NCBI RefSeq assembly: GCF_001439785.1
Contig: NZ_JYLI01000016.1
Coordinates: 62,001 to 126,000, forward strand
DNA length: 64,000 bases
Direction: 5' to 3'
Origin: Pseudomonas poae
GTDB taxonomy: Bacteria > Pseudomonadota > Gammaproteobacteria > Pseudomonadales > Pseudomonadaceae
Part shown: positions 26,740 to 39,123 of the stretch, in pieces
How positions within the stretch are numbered: the stretch's first letter is position 1
How the letters are laid out: the number at the start of each line of letters is the position of its first letter
Program-made: the position numbers and the translations under genes
The notes under the pieces: generated by a model
The model's input: the letters and a program-made list of their open reading frames with translations, nothing else
Databases searched by the model: none
Told to the model about the DNA's origin: nothing

Positions 26740-27960
26740 ATGAAAACAACAATAAAGCTGGGCCTCGTTGCCTCCTGTCTGAGCCTGCCGTTGGGCGCCC
26801 AGGCGCTGGAATTTGCCGGCTATTTGCGCAGCGGCGTGGGGACGTCCACGGGCAGTGGCAAGCAGCAATGCTTCCAGTTGCCCGGTGCGCAGACCAAATA
26901 CCGCTTGGGCAACGAATGCGAGCAATACGGCGAACTGGAACTGCGCCAGGACCTGCTGACCCTCGACGATGGTTCGGTACTCAGCGTCGATGCGATGGCG
27001 TCGCTGTACAACAAATATGACCGCGCCCTCAGATTTCAGGGCGAAGACCACGGCACGGCGCGTATGCCGCAGATGTATGCACAGTGGTCCAATTTGCCCG
27101 CCCTTAACGGCGGATCGCTGTGGGCCGGGCGGCGTTACTACAAACGTAACGACATCCATATTTCCGACTTCTACTACTGGAACCAGAGCGCCACCGGCGG
27201 CGGGATCGAGGACGTGCTGATCGGCGGCCTCAAGTACAGCTACGCGCTGTCGCGCAAGGACAACCTGTACCAGAAGGAATACGCCACCCGTCACGACTTC
27301 AACGTCGCCGGCTTCAATACCAACCCCGGCGGCGAGCTGGAATTGGGCTTGAGTTACATCGCCAAGGCCGGCGGGCGCGACACCAACAGCGGCTGGGCCC
27401 TGACCGCGCAGCATGTGCAGACGGCGTTTCTGGGCGGCAAGAACAAATTTGCCCTGCAATACGGCGAAGGCCCTGGCACGGGCCTGGGCTACACCGGCAA
27501 TACCTTCCTCGACAAGAGCAGCAAAAGTTACCGTGCCGTCGAATTCTTCGACTGGCAGGTGACCCCGCGTTTCGGTGGACAGGTCGAGGCGGTGTACCAG
27601 AAGGACATTCGCCCCGGCAGCCAGGACCAGACCTGGATGTCCATCGGCGTGCGCCCCGCGTATGCGCTCACCGAGCAATTCAAACTGGTCACCGAACTCG
27701 GTCATGATCAGGTCGAAGCCGCTGGCGGCACACGCAAGCTGAGCAAATTCACCTTCGCGCCTACTTGGTCGCCCAAAGGCCCGGAATTCTGGGCACGACC
27801 GGAAGTGCGTTTGTACTACACCTATGCGAGCTGGAACGGCGCGGCCAAGCGTGCGGCGAATGAGCTGGCGGCCGGTTCGGCGCTGTCCGACACCGGTGCC
27901 TACGGCAGCGCGCGGCATGGTTCGAACGTGGGGGTGCAGGTTGAATACTGGTGGAAATGA
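26740..27960 (+). CDS. LamB/maltoporin-family carbohydrate porin
   Basis: 406 residues from the ATG at 26740 with GGAG 6 nt before it. A signal peptide ends at AQA (about 22). The mature N-terminus LEFAGYLRSGVGTSTG and the cysteine loop between QQCFQL and NECEQYG are LamB hallmarks. Later segments SLWAGRRYYKRNDIHISDFYYW and the C-terminal aromatic end EYWWK complete an 18-strand barrel. Its position in the tre operon implies a trehalose or oligosaccharide channel in the outer membrane; substrate is inferred from context. Confidence 0.88.
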   Translation: MKTTIKLGLVASCLSLPLGAQALEFAGYLRSGVGTSTGSGKQQCFQLPGAQTKYRLGNECEQYGELELRQDLLTLDDGSVLSVDAMASLYNKYDRALRFQGEDHGTARMPQMYAQWSNLPALNGGSLWAGRRYYKRNDIHISDFYYWNQSATGGGIEDVLIGGLKYSYALSRKDNLYQKEYATRHDFNVAGFNTNPGGELELGLSYIAKAGGRDTNSGWALTAQHVQTAFLGGKNKFALQYGEGPGTGLGYTGNTFLDKSSKSYRAVEFFDWQVTPRFGGQVEAVYQKDIRPGSQDQTWMSIGVRPAYALTEQFKLVTELGHDQVEAAGGTRKLSKFTFAPTWSPKGPEFWARPEVRLYYTYASWNGAAKRAANELAAGSALSDTGAYGSARHGSNVGVQVEYWWK

Positions 27961-27994
27961 ACGCGAACCCATTCAAAAAACAACAGGTGAAGTC

Positions 27995-30526
27995 ATGACC
28001 CCATCCAAACCTCTGGAACTGCTGGCGCCCCTGTCCGGTGTGTTGCTGACGCTGGAGCAGGTGCCCGACCCGGTATTTTCCAGCCGCATGATTGGCGATG
28101 GCCTGTGCATCGACCCTACCTCGCAGACCCTCTGCGCGCCGCTCGCCGGGGTGATCAACAACATTCAGGACACTGGGCATGCTGTCAGCGTCACCGACGA
28201 CAACGGTGTGCAGGTACTGATGCATATCGGCCTGGACACGGTGCACCTGGCCGGCAAGGGCTTCACCCGGCTGGTCGTGGACGGCCAGCGGGTGGAGGCG
28301 GGGCAGGCGCTGATCGAGTTCGATGCCGATTACGTGGCGCTCAATGCCCGCAGCTTGCTCACGCTGGTGCTGGTGGCGAGCGGCGAACCGTTTGTGCTGC
28401 TGGCGCCGGAAGCCGACACGGTAGCGCTCGGGCAGCCATTGATGCAGGTGTCGCCCGCCCAGGCCAGTGACGCGGCATGTGAAGAGCAGGGCGATGCCGT
28501 GTTCTCGGAGCCGCTGACCTTGCCCAATGCCAACGGTTTGCACGCGCGCCCCGCGGCGGTGCTGGCGCAGACGGCCAAGGGTTTCAAGGCCACTGTTCAT
28601 CTGCACAAGCAAGCCCAGCGCGCCAATGCCAAATCGTTGGTGGCGATCATGGCGTTGCAAACCGCGCAAGGCGATACCTTGCAGGTGAGCGCGGCGGGGG
28701 AGGATGCCGACGCGGCGATCAAGGCAGTGGTGACTCTGTTGGCGCAGGGTTGCGGCGAGACCGTCGAGGCTGCGCCGCAGGCAGCGCAAGTGGCCACGCC
28801 CGATACGTCGGCGACGTTGCTGCGTGGTGTCTGTGCGTCACCGGGCTCGGCGTTCGGCCAGGTCTTTCAAGTGGCCGAACCCGCGCTGCACATCACCGAA
28901 GAAGGCGCCGGCACCTCGCTTGAACACGCAACGCTCACCCGCGCGCTGCTGGCCGCCACCGAAGCCTTGCAGGCGCTTCAGGACAAGACGGCCGGCAGTG
29001 CCCAGGCGGAAATCTTCCGCGCCCATCAGGAACTGCTCGACGACCCCACTTTGCTGGAGCAGGCCCATGGCCTGCTTACCAAGGGCAAGAGCGCCGCCTA
29101 CGCCTGGAACAGTGCCACTACGTCAACCGCCAAGCTGTTCCTCGGCATGGGCAATGCGTTGCTCGCCGAGCGGGCGGCGGACCTGGCCGATGTCGGTCGG
29201 CGCGTACTGAAGCTGATCCTGGGCATTCAGGACAGCGCCTGGGAACTGCCCGAGCGCGCGATCCTGATCGCCGAGCAACTCACCCCGTCGCAAACCGCCG
29301 GCCTGGATACCGGCAAAGTGCTGGGGTTTGTCACCGTCGGTGGTGGCGCCACCAGCCACGTCGCGATCCTGGCCCGCGCCCTTGGCCTGCCATCACTGTG
29401 TGGCGTGTCGATGCAGGTGCTGGCCCTGACCAACGGCAGGCAGGTATTGCTCGACGCCGACAAGGGCGAATTGCACCTGGAGCCGGACCTGGCCGAAATC
29501 GAAGCACTGCAAGTGGAGCGTGAACAGCAACTGCAGCGGCGTGAGCGGGACATGGCGCAGGCGTCAGCGCCTGCCACAACACGTGACGGGCATCGCATCG
29601 ACATCACCGCCAACGTCGCCTCGTTGCAGGAAGTGCAACAGTCCCTGCCCCTGGGCGGCGAGGGCGTCGGCCTGCTGCGCTCGGAGTTCCTCTACCTGGA
29701 CCGCAACCGCGCGCCAAGCCACGAGGAACAGGCGGACACCTACAGCGCCATCGCCCGTGCCCTGGGCACCGAGCGAAGCCTGGTGGTGCGCACCCTCGAC
29801 GTCGGCGGCGACAAACCGCTGGCGTATGTGCCGATGGATGCCGAGGCCAATCCTTTTCTGGGGCTGCGCGGCATTCGCCTGTGCCTGGAGCGTCCCGAGC
29901 TGTTGCGCGAACAGCTCCGAGCGATCCTCGCCAGTGCCGGGCTGGCGCGGCTGCATATCATGTTGCCGATGGTCAGCCTGCTGTCGGAGCTGCACCTGGC
30001 GCGCAAGATGCTTGAAGAGGAGGCGCAGGCGCTGGGTCTGAGTGAGTTGCCCAAGCTGGGCATCATGATCGAAGTGCCGTCCGCCGCGCTGATGGCGGAT
30101 GTGTTTGCGCCCCACGTGGATTTCTTCTCCATCGGCACCAACGACCTGACCCAATACACCCTGGCCATGGACCGCGACCACCCACGGCTGGCCAGCCAGG
30201 CCGACAGCTTTCACCCCGCAGTGCTGCGCCTGATCGCCAGCACCGTCAAGGCCGCCCACGCCCACGGCAAGTGGGTGGGCGTGTGCGGCGCGTTGGCGTC
30301 CGAAGTGCTGGCGGTGCCGCTATTGATCGGGCTGGGGGTGGACGAGCTGTCGGTCAGCGTGCCGCTCATTCCCACCATCAAGGCCACGGTGCGTGAGCGT
30401 GCACTGAGCGGCTGCCAGCTTATCGCCCGGCAAGTACTGGGCCTGGAAGAGGCCGCCCACGTGCGCGAGGCCCTGCGCCAATTTCACGCGGCCACCGTCG
30501 ACACCTCACCTGTGCGGGAGAACTGA
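27995..30526 (+). CDS. PTS EIIA(Glc)-HPr-EI fusion of the trehalose locus
   Basis: 843 residues, ATG at 27995 after AGGTGA. Domain order: EIIA (1-150) with His62 and the phosphorylated His77 in LMHIGLDTV; HPr (about 170-260) with His183 in GLHARP; EI (about 275-843) with His455 in GGATSHVAILAR, the PEP site FSIGTNDLTQYTLAMDRDH and the catalytic Cys in GVCGALASE. It carries phosphate from PEP all the way to the EIIB of TreP, making the tre locus independent of the general PTS. A close relative lies in the nag operon at 39124. Confidence 0.92.
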   Translation: MTPSKPLELLAPLSGVLLTLEQVPDPVFSSRMIGDGLCIDPTSQTLCAPLAGVINNIQDTGHAVSVTDDNGVQVLMHIGLDTVHLAGKGFTRLVVDGQRVEAGQALIEFDADYVALNARSLLTLVLVASGEPFVLLAPEADTVALGQPLMQVSPAQASDAACEEQGDAVFSEPLTLPNANGLHARPAAVLAQTAKGFKATVHLHKQAQRANAKSLVAIMALQTAQGDTLQVSAAGEDADAAIKAVVTLLAQGCGETVEAAPQAAQVATPDTSATLLRGVCASPGSAFGQVFQVAEPALHITEEGAGTSLEHATLTRALLAATEALQALQDKTAGSAQAEIFRAHQELLDDPTLLEQAHGLLTKGKSAAYAWNSATTSTAKLFLGMGNALLAERAADLADVGRRVLKLILGIQDSAWELPERAILIAEQLTPSQTAGLDTGKVLGFVTVGGGATSHVAILARALGLPSLCGVSMQVLALTNGRQVLLDADKGELHLEPDLAEIEALQVEREQQLQRRERDMAQASAPATTRDGHRIDITANVASLQEVQQSLPLGGEGVGLLRSEFLYLDRNRAPSHEEQADTYSAIARALGTERSLVVRTLDVGGDKPLAYVPMDAEANPFLGLRGIRLCLERPELLREQLRAILASAGLARLHIMLPMVSLLSELHLARKMLEEEAQALGLSELPKLGIMIEVPSAALMADVFAPHVDFFSIGTNDLTQYTLAMDRDHPRLASQADSFHPAVLRLIASTVKAAHAHGKWVGVCGALASEVLAVPLLIGLGVDELSVSVPLIPTIKATVRERALSGCQLIARQVLGLEEAAHVREALRQFHAATVDTSPVREN

Positions 30527-30528
30527 AT

Positions 30529-30807
30529 ATGCTGGATAAATTGAAGCAGGCGTTCTGGAAGGCGCTGACCCCGGACCTGATCGCCGAGACGGACACCGCG
30601 CCAGTGCCTGGGCTGTTGTCGGCCGAGGTGCTGAGTGCCTTGGGCGGGGTGGATAACCTCAAGTCGCAGCAACGGGTGGCGCTGACACGGGTGAGGGTGC
30701 AATTGCAGGAGGCGGGGCGGTTGGATGAGGCGGCGTTAAAAACGGCGGGGGTGCCGGGGGTGATGGTGTTGTCAGGCGGTGTCGTACACCTGATCACTGG
30801 CCTTTAA
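30529..30807 (+). CDS. Stand-alone EIIB-like protein lacking the active cysteine
   Basis: 92 residues starting 2 nt after the preceding stop, so surely co-transcribed. The fold pattern of glucose-type EIIB is evident: LSALGGVDNLKSQQ, then TRVRVQL, and a terminal GVPGVMVLSGGVVHLITG. Where EIIB has a phosphorylated Cys before ITRLR, this protein has Ala (QRVALTRVR). It is thus unlikely to pass phosphate; a regulatory or structural role is possible. The same loss is seen in the extra C-terminal domain of NagE at 37408, so the change is probably old and kept. Confidence 0.75.
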   Translation: MLDKLKQAFWKALTPDLIAETDTAPVPGLLSAEVLSALGGVDNLKSQQRVALTRVRVQLQEAGRLDEAALKTAGVPGVMVLSGGVVHLITGL

Positions 30808-30842
30808 GCCCGAATGCAGATCCACCCAACAATGGAGATCCA

Positions 30843-30860
30843 AATGTGGGAGGGGGCTTG
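30843..30860. repeat. Half REP element
   Basis: AATGTGGGAGGGGGCTTG matches one arm of the REP doublets at 24913 and 49275, without a partner arm nearby. It lies in the short gap between convergent genes. Confidence 0.5.
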
Positions 30861-30868
30861 TGCTGTGT

Positions 30869-32329
30869 TCAGAGCTTGGGATTGTCTTCCGGCGGCTTGC
30901 TCTTGTCCACGCCCGGTACATGCAGGTCGCCTTCCACCACCTGATTGCCCTCAAGCTGCGGCTGCGTCACCCAGGTGAGGATGTCGTAGTAACGCCGGAT
31001 GTTCGCCACGAAGTGCACCGGCTCACCGCCACGGGCATAACCGTAGCGGGTCTTGCTGTACCACTGCTTCTGCGACAGGCGCGGCAGCATCTTCTTCACG
31101 TCCAGCCACTTGTTCGGGTTCAGGCCTTCCTTCTTCGCCAGGATTCGCGCGTCATCCAGATGGCCGGTGCCCACGTTGTAGGCGGCGAGGGCGAACCAGG
31201 TGCGGTCCGGTTCGGCGATCTTGTCGTCCAGCTCATCCTTGATCCGGGCCAGGTACTTGGCGCCGCCCATGATGCTCTGTTTGGCGTCCAGACGATTGGA
31301 CACGCCCATCGCCTGCGCCGTGTTCTGCGTCAGCATCATCAGGCCGCGCACGCCGGTCTTGGAGGTGACGGCCGGTTGCCACAGCGATTCCTGATAGCCG
31401 ATGGCCGCCAGCAGCCGCCAATCGACCTTTTCTTCCTTGGCGTAGGCCCGGAAATGCTTCTCGTATTTGGGCAGGCGTTGCTGCAAGTGCTGGGCGAAGG
31501 TGTAGGCGCCGACATAGCCGAGTACATCGACATGCCCGTAATAGCGGTCTTTGAGACGCTGCAGGGTGCCGTTCTTTTCCACCTTGTCGAGGTAGCTGTT
31601 GATCTCGTTGAGCAGGCTGTTGTCGGTACCTGCGGCCACGGCCCAGCTCTGGTTGCTGGCATTGCCCAGGTCGAAGGCCACGCGCACGTTGGGAAAGTAC
31701 ACCTGGTTCATCGCCACTTCGTTGGAGTCCACCAGGGTCAGGTCGATTTGCCCCTCGTCCACCATGCGCAGCAGGTCGACCACCTCGACGGCATCGGATT
31801 CTTCGTAGTCGATGGCCGGGTTCTGTTTTTTCAGTGCCGCCAGTTGTTCGGCGTGGGTGCTGCCCTTGAGCACCATGATCTTCTTGCCCACCAGGTCCGC
31901 CGCGTTGGTGGGGCGTGACTGGCCGTTGCGGTAGATAACCTGCGGCGTCACTTCCAGGTACGGATGGGAGAAGCGCACCTGTTGCTGGCGCGGCTCGCTG
32001 CGCACCAGGCCTGCGGCGGCGAGCACCGGGCCGTTGGGTTTGCCCAGTTGGCCGAACAGGTCGTCGAGATTGTCGGCGGTCTCGATCTCGAGCTTCACGC
32101 CCAGGTCATCGGCAAAGCGCTTGACCAACTCGTACTCGAAACCGGTTTCACCGTTGCGGTCCTGGAAATAAGTAGCGGGACTGTTCCGGGTGATCACCCG
32201 CAATACGCCATCCTCCTTGATTCGTTCGAGCGTGCTGGGTTTGTCAACACAGGCGCTGAGCATCAGGAAGAGTCCGGTTGCGAGCAGCCATTTGGCGCAT
32301 CGCGGGCGCAAAGCAGTTGGGGAGAACAT
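30869..32329 (-). CDS. mltF: Membrane-bound lytic murein transglycosylase F
   Basis: 486 residues from the ATG at 32329; a longer open frame upstream overlaps the purL promoter region and is not needed. Lipoprotein signal with lipobox LSAC. Domain 1 (about 40-265) is an SBP_bac_3-type regulatory module (LRVITRNSPATYFQDRNG). Domain 2 (about 285-450) is an SLT lysozyme fold with catalytic Glu in GYQESLWQPA and the GLMMLT and ALAAYNVGTGHLDDAR motifs. It cleaves peptidoglycan to 1,6-anhydro-muropeptides at the outer membrane. Divergent from purL, as in other pseudomonads. Confidence 0.93.
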   Translation of the reverse strand: MFSPTALRPRCAKWLLATGLFLMLSACVDKPSTLERIKEDGVLRVITRNSPATYFQDRNGETGFEYELVKRFADDLGVKLEIETADNLDDLFGQLGKPNGPVLAAAGLVRSEPRQQQVRFSHPYLEVTPQVIYRNGQSRPTNAADLVGKKIMVLKGSTHAEQLAALKKQNPAIDYEESDAVEVVDLLRMVDEGQIDLTLVDSNEVAMNQVYFPNVRVAFDLGNASNQSWAVAAGTDNSLLNEINSYLDKVEKNGTLQRLKDRYYGHVDVLGYVGAYTFAQHLQQRLPKYEKHFRAYAKEEKVDWRLLAAIGYQESLWQPAVTSKTGVRGLMMLTQNTAQAMGVSNRLDAKQSIMGGAKYLARIKDELDDKIAEPDRTWFALAAYNVGTGHLDDARILAKKEGLNPNKWLDVKKMLPRLSQKQWYSKTRYGYARGGEPVHFVANIRRYYDILTWVTQPQLEGNQVVEGDLHVPGVDKSKPPEDNPKL

Positions 32330-32614
32330 CTGCGCAGTATACGCAAACGGCCCGTGGCGCCATATCTCGACAGCGGCGCACTTGTCTGCTAGCGCCGCGA
32401 AAACTGTGCTGCAGCCCGCAGAAACGTGGCTTGGCGCACGATTGTGACGGTTAAAATAACTGCGCCCAACGCCGAGGATTTTGCCCCGATAGGGTGCGAC
32501 GGCTGCCAACTGACGTCCGGCAACGGCCAGCGGTGCCGTTTCGGGTGCCGTTGGCGAAGGTTTACGCTAGAATGCACGGCCTCAAAGCACACCCCCTCCG
32601 AGGCTGTCCCGAAG

Positions 32615-36511
<3,897 letters not shown>

Positions 36512-36515
36512 GGCC

Positions 36516-36827
36516 GTGTACAAGCTCGCCTTCTTTGTACCCGCAAGCCACGTGGAGACGGTGAAAACCGCCGTCTTCGCTGCCGGCGGCGGGCGCATCG
36601 GCAACTACGACAGCTGCGCCTGGCAAGTACTCGGCCAGGGCCAGTTCCGCGCGTTGGACGCCAGCCAGCCGTTTATCGGGGAGGTCGGCCAGGTTGAAGT
36701 GGTTGAAGAATGGAAGGTTGAGCTGGTAGTGGCGGATGAGTTGATCGTGGCTGTTGTGGCTGCGTTGAAGCTGAGCCACCCGTATGAGACACCGGCGTAT
36801 GAGGTGTGGCAGTTGGCGGATTTTTGA
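36516..36827 (+). CDS. YqfO-type NIF3 C-terminal domain protein
   Basis: 103 residues from GTG at 36516, 4 nt after purL. MYKLAFFVPASHVETVKTAVFAAGGGRIGNYDSCAW and the closing LKLSHPYETPAYEVWQL are typical of the PII/CutA-like insert domain of NIF3 proteins, here on its own. The role in the family is unknown; the conserved place after purL and the tight spacing suggest one transcript. Confidence 0.8.
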   Translation: MYKLAFFVPASHVETVKTAVFAAGGGRIGNYDSCAWQVLGQGQFRALDASQPFIGEVGQVEVVEEWKVELVVADELIVAVVAALKLSHPYETPAYEVWQLADF

Positions 36828-36848
36828 TCTGTTGGTTGCATGAATGAG

Positions 36849-36884
36849 AAACCCGCTGGGCCAGTTTGGCCGGCGGGTTTTTTG
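36849..36884 (+). terminator. Intrinsic terminator after purL-yqfO
   Basis: AAACCCGC ... GCGGGTTT stem with an inner GGCCA/TGGCC pairing, followed by a run of T. It lies 22 nt past the yqfO stop. Confidence 0.8.
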
Positions 36885-36900
36885 TTGGCTGTGAAGGCCT

Positions 36901-36986
36901 CATCGCGGGCAAGCCCGGCTCCCACAGTTTGAACGTGTTGTCCTGTCATGCATCAATCGACGGTGGGAGCTGGCTTGCCTGCGATG
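36901..36986. repeat. REP doublet
   Basis: CATCGCGGGCAAGCCCGGCT at the left and GTGGGAGCTGGCTTGCCTGC at the right form imperfect inverted arms of about 26 bp around a 35-nt loop; a second REP subtype, shared with 47419 and 56728. Confidence 0.8.
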
Positions 36987-37167
36987 GCAGTGGTGCAGGC
37001 ACCTCAGACCTTTCCCACAAGCCTTCAGGTTGTCCGTCGGAACTCGCACAACTAACCTTCGCCAGTCACTGCCAATTCAGCGACCGGGACTGCAAGCCCG
37101 CCGAAACCTCACCAGTTAGTCACAAGCGCCTTTATAATTGCGGCGCTTTTTCATGGTCGCCATTTAT

Positions 37168-37275
37168 GGCGGCTGTATGTGGGAGACCTTCGGGTCTACC
37201 GAGACTTGCTGGTGACTCTCGGTCTTGCAGGCCCGCACACAGCTGCCACCCATCATCTGCAAGTGATGCTGGTAG
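37168..37275 (+). ncRNA. C4-antisense-like structured RNA leader
   Basis: A compact multi-stem fold is visible: outer stem GGCGGCTGT (37168-37176) with ACAGCTGCC (37239-37247); next TGTGGG with CCCGCACA; hairpin AGACC-TTCG-GGTCT (37184-37197); hairpin ACCGAGA/TCTCGGT (37198-37223); and after it CATCA/TGATG (37251-37268). This layout, ending shortly before a small DUF3077/DUF6124-type gene, is one I know from many Pseudomonas loci and associate with the C4 antisense RNA family of phage origin. Structure is seen directly; the family name is from memory. Confidence 0.5.
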
Positions 37276-37301
37276 TTCTTACTTCACACCAGAGGTTTAC
37301 C

Positions 37302-37418
37302 ATGATCGAAGACAGCCCAAATCCCCCATCTGACTCCCTGCCCACCGACCAAATCTTCACCGTCCTAACCTGCCTGAACAGCGAAACCCTGCTCGCCACA
37401 GGGGATATCAGGCGTTGA
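37302..37418 (+). pseudogene. Truncated DUF6124-family gene
   Basis: Encodes 38 residues (MIEDSPNPPSDSLP, then DQIFTVLTCLNSETLLA). The start and the FTV...SETLLA core match small Pseudomonas DUF6124/DUF3077 proteins of about 110 residues, but the helical C-terminal part is missing and the frame ends at DIRR. The end overlaps the tail of nagE on the opposite strand by 11 bp, so deletion against nagE is a simple explanation. AGAGG lies upstream, so it may still be translated. Confidence 0.55.
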
Positions 37419-39099
37419 TCGGACGAGTCACCAACCGCTCCAACGCTTCACCCAACCCGGACGCCTTGGCACCCATCAACAGGTGCCAAACACCGCTCTC
37501 AAGCTGACTCACACCCTGGCAACCAAGCGTAATGAGCTGAGCTTCAGACAACTGCGAATCATCCCCCAGCTCCACCCGCAACCGCGTCATCGCCACTGCC
37601 TCCAGCTGCCGCACATTGGCTCGTCCACCCAGTGCACTCAGCCATTTCTCGGCCTCCTGCACATTCACCGCGGCTGGCTTATCCACAGGCGCAACCGGCG
37701 CACTGGCAACAAACGACGGCATCGCCAGGCGAATTTCATCAGCAATGCTGTCAGCCATCGGCCCGACCACCACCTGCAAACTCCCGCCATTACCCGGCCG
37801 CACCACCGCCATGGCGCCCAGCGCTTTCAGCTCAGCGTCGACGGCTTTGTTGCGATCGACCATGTCCAGCCGCAGCCGCGTGGTGCAGGCGCCCACACTC
37901 AGCAGATTGTCCGCACCGCCCAGGGCCTGGATATAAGCCGTAGCCCGCTGGTTGTCGCTCATCACCTCGGCCTGCACCACCTGGATATCTTCCCGGCCCG
38001 GCGTTTTCAGATTGAAACGGCGAATGCAGTAGCTGAACACGCTGTAGTAAATCACCGCATACGCCGCCCCCACCGGGAATATCAGCCAGCCGTTGGTGGA
38101 CTTGCCCCAACCCAGCACCATGTCGATAAACCCACCGGAGAAGGTAAAGCCCAAGTGGATATTCAGCAGGTTGGTCACGGCCATCGACAGGCCGGTGAGC
38201 ACCGCGTGGATCAGGTACAGGAACGGCGCCAGAAACATGAATGCAAATTCAATCGGCTCCGTCACCCCGGTGAGGAATGACGTCAGCGCCATCGACAGGA
38301 AAATCCCGCCCATCACTTTGCGCCGCTCCGGCAGCGCATTGCGGTACATCGCCAGGCACGCCGCTGGCAGGCCGAACAGCATCACCGGGAACATGCCGGT
38401 CATGAACTGGCCGCCTTTGGGATCGCCGGCGAAGTAGCGCGTCAGGTCGCCTGTGACAACTGCGCCGGTGACCGGGTCGGTAAAGGTGCCAAACACGAAC
38501 CACGCCATATTGTTGAGGATATGGTGCAGCCCGGTGACGATCAGCAGCCGGTTGAACACACCAAACACGAAGGCGCCGAGGCTGCCGCTTTCCATCAGCA
38601 ACGCGCCGAAGCTGTTGATGCCCTGCTGGATCGGCGGCCAGATCAGCCCAAAGATCACGCCCAGGCCAACCGCGCTGAACCCCGTGACAATCGGCACGAA
38701 TCGTCGCCCGCCAAAAAAGGCGAGGTACTCCGGCAACTTGATGTCCTTGAAGCGGTTATACAGCGCGCCGGCCATCAAGCCACTGGCGATACCGGCGAGC
38801 ATACCCATGTTGATGGTGGTGTCCATCACCTTGAGCGTGGAGATCATCACCAGATAACCAATCGCCCCGGCCAGGCCCGCCGTGCCGTTGTTGTCGCGGG
38901 CAAAACCCACGGCGATACCGATGGCGAAGATCAGCGCCAGGTTGGCAAAGATCGCTTGCCCGGCATCGTGCATTACCGCGATGTTCAAAAGGTCCGTATC
39001 GCCCAGGCGCAGCAATAGGCCGGCAATCGGCAGAATCGCGATCGGCAGCATCAAGGCGCGGCCCAGCCGTTGCAGGCCTTCGATAAAATGTTGATACAT
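37408..39099 (-). CDS. nagE: PTS N-acetylglucosamine permease, EIICB with extra EIIB-like domain
   Basis: 563 residues. EIIC (about 1-370): LGRALMLPIAILPIAGLLLRLG, GLHHILNN and TGVTEPIEFAFMF, as in GlcNAc/glucose permeases. First EIIB (about 385-465) with phosphorylated Cys in VGACTTRLRL. A second EIIB-like domain (about 485-563) reads LSALGGRANVRQLEAVAMTRLRVEL, with Ala in place of that Cys. It takes up GlcNAc as GlcNAc-6-phosphate. The phosphate donor is the EIIA-HPr-EI fusion encoded 24 bp upstream. Last gene of the nag operon. Confidence 0.92.
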   Translation of the reverse strand: MYQHFIEGLQRLGRALMLPIAILPIAGLLLRLGDTDLLNIAVMHDAGQAIFANLALIFAIGIAVGFARDNNGTAGLAGAIGYLVMISTLKVMDTTINMGMLAGIASGLMAGALYNRFKDIKLPEYLAFFGGRRFVPIVTGFSAVGLGVIFGLIWPPIQQGINSFGALLMESGSLGAFVFGVFNRLLIVTGLHHILNNMAWFVFGTFTDPVTGAVVTGDLTRYFAGDPKGGQFMTGMFPVMLFGLPAACLAMYRNALPERRKVMGGIFLSMALTSFLTGVTEPIEFAFMFLAPFLYLIHAVLTGLSMAVTNLLNIHLGFTFSGGFIDMVLGWGKSTNGWLIFPVGAAYAVIYYSVFSYCIRRFNLKTPGREDIQVVQAEVMSDNQRATAYIQALGGADNLLSVGACTTRLRLDMVDRNKAVDAELKALGAMAVVRPGNGGSLQVVVGPMADSIADEIRLAMPSFVASAPVAPVDKPAAVNVQEAEKWLSALGGRANVRQLEAVAMTRLRVELGDDSQLSEAQLITLGCQGVSQLESGVWHLLMGAKASGLGEALERLVTRPINA

Positions 39100-39123
39100 G
39101 GCGTGTCTCCTTTTTTGTTGTTG

